A stretch of DNA of 64,000 bases from Marisa cornuarietis (taxonomy: Eukaryota; Mollusca; Gastropoda; Architaenioglossa; Ampullariidae), in the NCBI GenBank assembly GCA_004794655.1, contig SMMW01000179.1:573501-637500 (forward strand). The letters are read 5' to 3'. The notes under the pieces are model-generated. The model ran no database searches and had not been told where the DNA came from. It saw only the letters and a program-made list of their open reading frames with translations. Positions within the stretch are counted from its first letter, which is position 1, and each line of letters starts with the position of its first letter. The position numbers and the translations under genes were made by a program. Shown here piece after piece: positions 10,554-22,500 of the stretch.

Positions 10554-13500
10554 ATGGCGCCGACGGACGGCTACTGGGGGAAAGTGACATCAACTATTGA
10601 CTGGTGTGAAGAAAACTACGTTGTCAACAGATATGTTGCGGAATTTTGTAAGTATAATCTGTTGCGGTGCCGACAATCCGTAATCTGATGATCGATGCGG
10701 ATACCTTTTTAAGTTGGGTTTAACTCTTTGACAGATGGGCATATTGGAGGTGTTCCCTCTAAAATGTTCATTCGCTTATTTTGCTACCACAAAGACACAT
10801 TAAACATAAAGCAGAAACATTACATGTGCCACAAAAAGCTTGTAACCTATAGAAGTTGTCACCAAGGACAAACAGCAGATCGACGTACGATCGAGGTTCA
10901 AAGGTGTACAGTTACAATGTTACGCTATTAATGCCGTTAAGTGAGAAGACATTAGCAGTAGCTTACGGTATATGAATATAGATGTATTGTTAGTTGAATG
11001 ATCCATGATCGTTTAAATAAAGTTTTTTTTATGGTAAAATGATAATATGAAGTATAATTCTTCCTGCGTGCTCGATTTTTTTGTCACTATAGTGTGATGA
11101 CCAGCTCCGACACTAGCATTTAAGCCTACCTTTAGACTTATTCATACTCATTCATAAAACTGGAATATGCATAAGTCAAGTATCATGAAAGACATAACAA
11201 TTATATGGTTTATAATACACCAGCTGACGATTTCTGCTGCTACATGTACATCTTAAATCTGCGATTATATTGTCAACTTCTGATCTGTTGGTTTTTTGGA
11301 GTCAAGCCTCATTATGTTCATATGCAGTTGCAGTGTAGCAATATAGCCAAACACATCTCTAATTTGACAGGTTGACTAGTCATATTAGACAGTGTGGGCA
11401 TGAAACATTTGTGAACAGAGATACAAATTGCAGTAGTACCAGTTTCAAAGATCAGCGGTCATTTTGCCCCAGTCATATCACCCCGCAGCTTGAGTCAAAT
11501 TGTACTAATCAAGCATTACCCAAAGAGCCATACGTTGTTTGAACAATATAGATACGCAAGCTCAGTTGCCTATTTTAACTCTCTTGGTTTGAAAGCCCAC
11601 AATTGTGCTTTGCCGGGTAGCACGGGCAAGGCAATTTGTCCTGTCCTGACTATTTCTCTGAACTTCTCATCCCTTACTCTCCGGCCAGACAACTCCGCTC
11701 TTCCTCTGACAACCGTACTCTGACTGTTCCTGTCACCAGAACAACAACATATGGTCACAGGACTTTTGGCTACTGTGCTGCAAAACAATGGAACTCTCTT
11801 CCTTTCCATATCCGCCACCTTCCTACAATTGAATCCTTCAAATCTGCACTGAAAACGCACCTCTTCCTTGAGCACTACTCCTAGTCCACAATGCTAGTCC
11901 TTACCCCCCCCCCCTTCCCTCTTGCTACTTTACCCATCACTATTTTTCTCTGTTCCTGTTACTTGATGCCTTTTTGTTATCTGTTTTTGTCAGTACTGTC
12001 GTTTTCTTTCGTCCCCTGTGTTCTGTATCTACTTAGTCCACGTCTCTTCCCCGTTTTAAGCGCTAAGAGCATACTCTCTACGAGTGTGAATATGCGCTAT
12101 AAAAATCTTCACTATTATTATTATTATTATAATTTTCATTACTTTTTATTGCAAAGTTCAAGTTTTCTCTTTTCCAATAACATATAGTTTCTTTGTCTAA
12201 TGTTTATCTCAGAGCAGCAATAATAAAGAAAAAACTTCACCCACTGTCATCATCGCAGTCTTCAACTATAAGCCAGTCATTGTAATGTTACATTTTTATG
12301 TTGAACTAAGAGGGTTAAACAGAGCCATGCTAATAAGTTTAGGCACCATTTTACTAAACAAAAATGGCCCTTGGCAATGCACATGCAAATATCATATCTT
12401 ACAATGGTGAATAAACATGTTTTTTCTCTTTAAATTATCTCTTAAATTAAAGATTTTCTCATCATTTTATTGTGAACTTTTTTGACTGTTCCGGTACTAA
12501 TTGGTGATCTTTGTCTTTTGGGCCTGGGACAATTTGAGTTTTTGATGTTGGGACAAAATGGTCTTACCTGGAATGAAATGGACATAGCTGTGATAATTTG
12601 AATCAGGCTGGGGAGTGAAATGGTCATGTGGCAAAATGATTGGCCCTGGTTGCAAAACAGCTCATTTGCTTGCTTGCACTGCTCCCATTCTCTCTTTTTT
12701 GTTTGTTTTGTTTTCCTCTGGGTGCCTTCTGAAATTGCAACATTAGCATTTCCTTTGCAAAGTAGATGTAATTAACTCAATGTAGCAGTTTTGTTCTTTA
12801 TTTGGCATCAACAGTACCATTTTAGATCAGAAAAAAATAAACGTGCTCTGGGGCAAATAACACCAACCAAATATAGTCTATGACTGAACCAACGGCAACA
12901 GGAGTGTGCCTTTCAGATTTGATAACATTAGACTGCTTGCAGGTGTTTGCAGACACACAAAACCTCTCATGCATGCATACATATAAACACCTACAATATT
13001 TAAACAAGAGATTAAGATTTAGAGAAAAATGTAACAAACAACCAAATCAAGAAAATCTCTTTACTGTAGAAAGAAAACTTTTGTTTTTAAATTAATACTT
13101 TGATAGAAAAGCTAGAATTTATTTTTATCTCAAACATTGATTAACAAGAGTATAGATGATAGGTTTTTATATTTAAATCTCTTAGTACAATGTGCCATGA
13201 TTTAGGCTTTGCCGGCAGAGTACGATGGGCCATAATCGTGGCTCTGCTCATATGACCCAAGAATAAAAAACTGAATTTTCTTGGATTATTGCTGTCACCA
13301 GAGTGAAAGCAGGCAATTTTCATAAGTTTTATTCCAAAGTTTAAGTTTTCCACTTTCCAAAATTTATTTTTTTTTTTTTTGTCTAATGTTTACCCGAAAG
13401 CAGCAATAATAAAACACAAACTTCACCCACTGATGTCTTCAAAGTCTCAAGAAACATGCCACTGTTTTATTACATAATTTTATTTTTATACAGTGCTAAG

Positions 13501-16500
13501 AGATGAGTGATTGAGTGGACAAAGCACCGACATCGGAAGCCAGACTGTGTTTGCCAGGTTGAGTTAGTTTTAAAAAGTCTGTTTTTATGCTTTTCTCCAG
13601 GGAACACAATCTCAAACAGCATCATGATATTTGCTCCAATGTTTTCTGTTTACTTGGCTGTCAAGCAGAATCTTGAAAAACCTGTGATCTGGTCCAACAT
13701 GAGTGTCATTGGTAAGCAAACACATTTAACAGTTTAATCATATCTGTGCTAAATAATCAGAAATAGCACATTAAGCAGATTTTTGTGTTAGTATCTAAAA
13801 TAGCCAAATTTAGGCATTTTCAACAGACTCCATGTTCTGTAGTCATCATATAGGTAGTGGCTGGTTTTATTCCAGTAAACTATTCTTACAGAATAAGGTT
13901 CAGCATTACTATTATTAAAATGCATTAGTTTATAACACCTAGGAGTTATGTCTTGTTATAGATATCTTTTTCAAAATTAACAGGGCTTCTGCTAAGGCTA
14001 AATTCTTTGGGGTCCCAGGGACCCCTTCTTCAGATTTCTAAGGGGTCCCAGGCTAACTCTAAGGGGTCACTTTACAATGTGAAAAAAAATCACAGGTACT
14101 AGATGGAACAGGGCATGATGTGGGTTCACAATCTTCATAATCTTGCTGTTTGTCTTCACCCTCACTTTCTTTCCGCTTCTGAGACGATGATTTTTACCAC
14201 GCTGTCAACGACATCTTGGAAATAGGTTAATGGAACTCTTTCTGGTAAGGGGAAAAAAAAGCAGACGACAATAGATTGGCATACGATGTCAGACACTACA
14301 TTTACCCAATTTTGTATCTGTTTTTTTGCCCAAATTTGAAGGGGTCCCCTGGGACCCCATTGACGAAAATTGAAGGCGTCCTCCAAACTTTTAATGCGTA
14401 CTGTACGCAATTTTTTTGCGTTAGCAGAAGCCCTGATTAAAGAAAAGATGTTAAACGTTGTGAAACTATGTGCAGCTGTTGTTTTAATTGTTATTAAACA
14501 TGTGAAAATGTGACAAATCTTACATGCATGATAGGCAAACAATTAAAACTACTTGTTATCTAGCTGATATGGCAGTATTCTTTGACGTTCAACTTGTAGA
14601 CATACCTGATATGTCCTGTATACAAATAAATTTAATTTAATTAATTTTATTGTTTGACTTGAATTATTTGTTGAAATGATTTTTGACAATTATTTTAGGA
14701 AAGATTAATGTGCTGATCCAAATTTTCTATCAAGTTATGGGTCTGGAATTAAAATGTCTGACCTTTTTGTTTCATTTTATTTTTCCTAGTGGTTGGTGTT
14801 GGTTCATGGGCCTTCCATATGACACTCCAGTACAGTATGCAAGTTAGTGAAGTTGTAGCTTTATGGTTTACTACCCATTCACATAAATATATTAATTGTT
14901 CTTGTATAAAAGGGGGGTTTTAAAATATAAAGAACATGGTGAAAGTTGTCTAAATAGAATATTAAGGATAAAATAATTGGTCGCAGGTCATATGCATTCA
15001 GGGCCGGTGCTAGGCGCCCCCTACCTCACAAAAAGTGAACCATGTTATATCATTTATTTTGCAATTTATTCAGTCCTGGTCATGAAATTGATGCTTAAAA
15101 CCTCACTTTTCTTGCTTTTGCTGTGCAAAACGAGTTATCAGTTACTTCAGATTTAGTGCATTTGCCAGGTCATGCTCAATAGATATGGTGGCCACCCCAG
15201 TCAGTCTCTCTTGCAACATTGTTGATCTCATATAATTTTTAATTAATTTTAATTTTTAGAAACTCCGTTCTGCACTGGCAACAGAAATTGGAAGGGTCAA
15301 TAAAATTCTGAGAGACACTACAACATTCGGCACAATATCAAATAGTTTATGTTGGATAATGAATGTTAAGACTTCTTTGGGGTTCATTTTACGCTTGGGA
15401 AGCCATCTAGCCACAACTGTAATTCACAACAGAGTTCCTCCGCGTCAATGTCTTTGCTGTCTCTGTGCATTAGCGCCTTTTCCAAGACCTCGCAAGATAG
15501 TAGAATGTCCTTCGTTGGTTTTTCAGAAATGCTTTGGATAGCGTAAAGAAATCCAAATAATGCACTGTGCTCCAGAATCTGTTTAAATCTGTCTTCAATA
15601 GACGCAGTGGCAGTGTCTACGACAGCATAAAAAAAACTGACGGAAATTTTCAGCAGGGTCTTCTATTGTGTCTCGTAGTCAAATTGTCGTTCAGTTCTTC
15701 TTTTTCTTGGTACTTGGTCTTTCTCAAAGCTTGGCTGTATTTCTAACTCACATGCAATCTCTCTTGCATCTGCTAACACTTGCTTGAATCCCTTATCACT
15801 TCTCAGCTTCTTGAGATATTCCAGAGTTTGCTGCATCTGCTTTGTTGCTGTCTTTAAATCAGCTTCTTTGTCTTGAAGACATTTGCTGTTAATATTTACT
15901 TCAAACAAGATGTTATACCATATCACTAGTGCTGCAACAAATCTGAACTGGGAAATCCGATTTGCAGGGGCTTGAGCTTCAGCTCGTGTTAGATTTCCTG
16001 ATGATCCCTGAAAGCTTGCATTCTCAGAAATATCTATGAGAGCATCATAAGTTTTACCAAGCTGGTATCTCAGAGGTTTCAAAGCATCAATTCTACTTTT
16101 CCATCTGGTTTCACTTAGTGGTTTCACTGTGACATCTGGGACATGATTTTTCAGTACTTCCCAACGTCTAGTTGACCCAGAGAAATAATTATAAATTTCT
16201 TGAATTAATCCAAAGAAATTAACAGCTTCTAGAAAACTCTTAGCTGCATCGTTTACTACAAGGTTTAGAGAATGCACACTGCATGGGACAAAAAAAGCAC
16301 GTGGGTTTATATCTATGATCCTTTTTTGTACACCACTGTCTTTGCCTTTCATGTTGCTTCCATTGTCAGAGCCTTGTCCGCGCAGGTTATCTATGTCCAG
16401 TTCCATTTCTTAAAGGTGTTTGAGAAGAACTTCTGTCATAAATGCACTTCCAGTTTCAGACAATGGAACAAATCCTAGGAAATGCTCTTTTATTTCAATG

Positions 16501-19500
16501 TGAGACGTAGAACTTTCAGAAGCAGTGACCACATTAAAAAATGGAACAATCATTGTCATTTGCTCATTGTGACTAACATCTGGTGTGCAGTCCAAGATGA
16601 CAGAATAATACTTAGCATGACTAGCAGCTGTTAAAATCTTCTGCTTTATTGCTTTTGCCAGCAGCTGTATTAATTCATTCTGTATATCTTTTCCAAGATA
16701 GTGTTTCATTGTCTTTAATTCTCCGCAAATGTTCATTCATCACAGATATTTGACAGACTTCAAGAAATTGCCATTTCTTGCACTATGAAGATTGTCATTT
16801 GTACCACGGAGTGCAAGGTTCTGCATTGCTAGTATCCTCGCTAAAGCTATTAGTCCTTTCAGTATTGAACATTGAGTTCAGTTACCTGCCTTTTGTTGCA
16901 AGATCAGGTAGCAGGGTCGTTATAATCCAGCTCTGTTTCTCGTGTTGAAGAATATATTTGTAAAACTTTGTCTGATTTGCAGCTTCTTGATGAACTTCCA
17001 ATGATCTGGGGATCAGCATTTCTAATCTATGGAATGTAAGGCCACACACTTTTATTTATATATTATCTAGCATTTAGTGATATTTAAAAAAAATAAGGTT
17101 ATTGATATTTTTAACATCATTGAGTTTCAGACCTGTGTTAATTGCATTTTATTTTATTTATATATATTAGGGACATCCAAAATGTGTATACATGTGTGCA
17201 AACTTGTCTTATTTGACCATGTGAGCCAGCACAACACTTGACACCATCATTCAGGGTTCCTTTGAGGGAGTATAACAGGTGGACAGAGGAAAAACCAGCT
17301 GGCCATCATAAAGGAATTGACTGACCATACAAACAGGATTTAATTACTTCTAATTAGAAAATGTCTCCATGGCAAGCCTTATCTATTCAGTGCCACTGTT
17401 GACTAGTATGGGCTACCCGACATAGATCAGCTAGTACCAGTCAAGGGAAGGAACAAATGAAAATGAGTGTGTCTACCATGCTACTGAAAATTTTTAGTAT
17501 ATATACCTAGTTTTTATTCAGTTTATGCAGGTGCTGTATTATATACTTATCTGACCTCTGGATTCAGAGGCATAAAATCACAAGGTACATTGCTGTAGAT
17601 GTTCTGCAATTGCAGCTTCAAATGTTCTGTAAGGCAAGTCAGATGTTTACCAGAGTGGCGGTACATGAATTAATTTCTTTCCTTTATCTGCATAGTTAAA
17701 ATTGTTAATGGCTCAAAGAAGAATTGTTAATTGTTAAATTTTGTGAAAATTTGTATATAAAAAAAAACAATGGTAGGAAGATTTGTCACTGTTGCAGTTT
17801 AATGATTGAATCAAAGGAAGGAGAGACAAACAAGCAATTGTTAGCCTTCTTGTTCTGCTATGCAGGTGTTGTAACTGCTGTGAGTAACAATTAATTCCAT
17901 GTCTTGCCGATTAATTCCAAGACCATGTTTTGTGTGGTCACATGTTTCTGACCTTATGAAAATTAGAAGTAAAATGCTACACAGTTATCAATTATTAGTT
18001 TGTTAAGACCACACACAATTTAGTGCTTGAAAATTACCTGTACCTAAGGTATTGAAATTTTGCCCAGTAACCCTTAGATTTTTTAATTCGTTAATGCCAA
18101 ACAAATCTGGCTTTTGATTACAGAGGAGTGAGGAGTTATCATCTACCATAACAGTCCAAATCAAATTATTTTGAATAAGCCTCTAATTTTATCCATGTGC
18201 ATATTCTGCTTTTGTTCCCCTGATATACATGCATGCAGTGTTGAGTGTAACCAATTGATAGGCAGTCATGTATATATTTGTTTCCTCCAGTTATCTGAGA
18301 AATTATTGCCATTTTCATTTCTAGTTTTGCTTTGTGCATCAAGATTTTAAAGTCTAGAATTAGAATGAAATGGAAGGTGTTAGTTTGTTTTGTAGACCAT
18401 CACATTAACTCGTTATCCTAAACATGACCGTGGAAAGATATTCTGCAAAATGATCATCTGATGTAGGATCTTAAAGAGTACAGTAAAAATCTGCAGTACT
18501 ATATTAAATTTATTTTTTATATATATTTTTTTCTTTTAAAAAAAAGCACTGGTTGAAAAGATCTGTTGTTTCTTTTTTATACTTGAAAAATCAGCCTCAG
18601 TATTTCTGTGATATATGGGTCTGTATGTGTGTGTTATGTCTTCTATATCTTCTCTGTCAGTAAGTGAATGCAATTAGTATTATAACTCAAAGTTGTTTTG
18701 TCAATTCTATTCAGGTCTACCTTATAAATAAAAACCCAGTCTTCCATGAGGTGAGTTACTAATTTATAATTTTAACTCCTTTATTCTGTGCTGTTACATG
18801 TGGTGTAGTTTTTAAGAATCAAGTTAAGTATAAGTTAAGATATTCTTAATGAGTAAATGTTTTATCTTATAAAAATATCCCTGTATCAATTACACTGGCT
18901 CTTTCCTTGATGGTGTTACATATTGATGGCTAAATCTCAGGTAAATCCAATATTTACTGGCTGAATTTTCATTGTTGTATTGGTTTTTAATTCTCCCAAC
19001 AGATTGCATATGGTCTTATGGTAGCAACCATGTTTTTTGCATCGATACGAATACTGCTGTGAGTATACTCTGTTCAGTTGTTGTTATTTTTTGGAAAAAA
19101 AGAAAAAGTCACCGTTTTGATTGGTCTCATCGAATGTCCTTGTATGTGTTTATAAGTTTTTGTATTTGTTGTTTGTTGGTTTGTTTGTCATTTGGAGGCT
19201 GATGATGACTATGACATCACAAAAAAATAAATAAAATAAAAAATGTAAGGGGTTAGCCTTGGTGGTGATGGATTCAGAAGTGATGAGGCCAATCGGGTCC
19301 TGGAAGTCTCCATCTGGAGCATACATGAAAGGGTAGGGTACTGGCAGGGGTGGTTATTCTAGCCTTATGTGCTATGTTTGTTTTACTGCCATGACCCATT
19401 TGGCCTCAGCTGTATGGGCTCCCTGGGTGATGCTGCTGCACCAGAATGGTGGGTTAAGGGCCAGTTGGCAGTATTGATGCCAAGGTCTTTGAGGGTGACT

Positions 19501-22500
19501 TTGAGTAGTGCTTATGTGCTTGCTGTGGTGTAGTTCTCTATAGAACAACTGCTTTGGTAGGCAACATGTCCACCCCATCTAGCTTGCAATCTCGGCAAAA
19601 GAGTGTGGATGCTGGGAATACAGCCACACCTCAAGACTTCTGTGTTGGGGATCATATCCTGCTAGCGGATGTGAAACAGATGGCAGAGGCTTATGTGGAA
19701 CTGGTTGAGCTGCTTGGTGTGTCTGGTGTAGACGATCCAGGTCTTTCTGCCATAGAGTAGGGTGGGGAGAACTAATGCAGTGTAAACTTTTAAGCTTAAC
19801 AGAAAGCTTGAGATCACTATGCTCCAATCTTCCTTAGTCAGCACATGCTGTGGCGACTCTGTTGTTGACAGTAGGTCTTGTTTGGACACAATGAGCCTAT
19901 GGCTAGTCCAGCATTTGGCCTCACACATAGCCTTGCCCACACGCACATATTGCTGATCCCTCTTCCATAGTAAGATTCCATAATAGGCAAGAATCACGGG
20001 CCCTGTCAGCTGCCGCCTCTATCCATATGCTCCCCTTGATACTAGTCAAGGGATAACTGACTGACTGACCTTTGTGAACTATCTGCTTTGGTGTGGTCAA
20101 GCAGGGTTCAGACATTCCATAATCTGAGATAAGTGCTGTCATGTGTTCTTTGTTCTTTTTCTTTTTGTTTGGACTGCTGTTTGGGATCCCCATCAGCCAT
20201 GGTATGCTGGCCAGGGTGATGGAAGCAGGCTATGTTCAGGGCACTGTTTCTGTCCCATCCTTCAGTGAACAGAGCAATCCTAAACAGGGCTGCTTATTCA
20301 CTCAGAAGGCTGCCAATCTTCCCTTCTCCAGTACAGAGCGACTCTACTCCCTGTGCTAGACTTGAATTATAATGAAGTAGAGACTTAATGGGTCTAGTGG
20401 CAAGGATAAGTCAAGACAGCTGGAGACAGGTTGGGATGCAGTGGATGGCTAGGGTTTGCTATATGTCTCACCATTCCCTTGGTGTACCCAACAATTCACT
20501 GCTAGGGTCGCCTTCCTGGGACAGTGGACTTCATAGTCTGCTGGCTCTGGTCTTTTGCGTACTAGGGTAGACTGACAAATTTATTCATTGGGGATATGGG
20601 ACCTACCAGTTACCCTCGCCAGGTTTGGCCTGCCTGTCAATGCAGTGTACCACGGTGTACCTGCCGTCACATGCAAACAAATTCTTGGAGGTGATGGTGA
20701 GATTGGGGTAGGAGATGGGGACAAAGGACATGTGAGCTGCCCTCAGAAGACCACCATGGGCTCACACACTCTCTCTGCATAACCTCTGTTAGTTGTATGT
20801 CGACACACTCTTTTGTGCATTGCTCATTTTTGACATAATGTTACCGTCACAGATTTAAAGAATATATAATGCACATTTGACAAACCTGCTATGTAGTTAT
20901 GGAAAGTGGAAGTTGATTGCTATATTAATGATTGATTCAATGAATGTTGTTTTCAGGAAATATAAAGTGAACTCACTTCTTTACCTGATCTCTTCTGGGA
21001 CTTACCTATCCGGCTTTCTGTTGTGGAATGTAGACAATATTTTTTGTCATCAGTTGAGGTATGTAGCAAGAGGTTTCTTATCCTGAAATCAGGAACTGTC
21101 CTCTGTTATGTCATTTTCATTGTATACTGGGGAGGTCAAATTCAAGGTCACTGAATGAGCTTATCACTTTTAATGTTTAAAGCAGTGTCAGACTTTTGTT
21201 TTACATCAGTATACAGTTGCACACATATTTGTGCATACATAAACGTAAAAGTACATACTTCTGTGTGTGTGTGTGTGGCCATGCTGTTTCTTCATGATTC
21301 AGCTATATTATTGTGTATATGTCACAAACACATTGTCGCACACATGCAAACACTGTGTCCAGATGTGTTCTTTCACTCAGTAAATGACATCGGCCTGTAA
21401 ATGGACTTCTCTTACTGTATTATGCTTAGCCCAATCTTAATTTTAGTCCAATGGTAGTTTCTTTTTTGGTTTGTTGTGGGAATATGAGAAAGAAAATAAT
21501 TCAGAACATGGGTTGCTCTAGAGCAACTATTACCCACAGTTATCGGAACTGGATCCAGGATCAGTTCAATGGCAGTACGTTCAATGAAAATGCAGCACTT
21601 AAGTTCTTTTATAGTCCTCACCCTCGAACGCAAAGATGCAACACTGTTATGTTACTCTAAGGTTACTTCCCCTTGAGCTAATGCCACCACACTAAAATTA
21701 GCGCAACACACGGTACACTCATGTTACTCCAAGGTTACTTCCTTTTGCACTAAGGCCATCACACTAAAATTAGCACAACACATGATGATTCAATGCAAGT
21801 GAGACCCCAGACGATAATGGGAAACCTCTCGATCAAAATTCCAAGAATTGTCGACGAGGTTCCATCCAGACACTGCTCAGACTGCGGACCTCATGGGTGG
21901 AAAGATATGCAGCTCCTCCTGTTCTCCACTGGATCTGCAACATGCGTGCCATCTCTGAAATTCTGTCTGGCTCACTGACCGTTTCTCCAAATCCACCATG
22001 AACTTCATGGGAAGATCTGATGTTAAATTGTTTCACTCTCAATTCCCTCACGTAATTCCTGTAACCTTGCAGGTAATACTAAGAATTGACTAACACAAAA
22101 TCCTTAACTTGGTAAAAACATGATATTTTTCTGACAATAAATTCATTTCGACAAGAATCAACAATAGAAAATATAAATACTTCAAAATTCTTTTTACAGA
22201 GCTATTTTGTCTGGGCAAGGAATTACACCATTCCCACTTTCAACTCTCTTCTCCAGGTCATATGTTTATCACCCTTGCTGGCTTCTCAGGGAATAGGCTC
22301 CCCGTGTTCACCAAAAGACAATGATTGTGAACACCTAAGTCACTCGCACGCAGTACTCACTCATTCAGACACAAATACATGTTCAACCACATGTAAGGGA
22401 GATAACTATAAATCACCAGAGCTGCTGAAAAAGCTTTTGGTTTTGGATCATAAATGTGTATATCTCCATTTGGACAACGTATAAAAGGTTAGGATTTATG

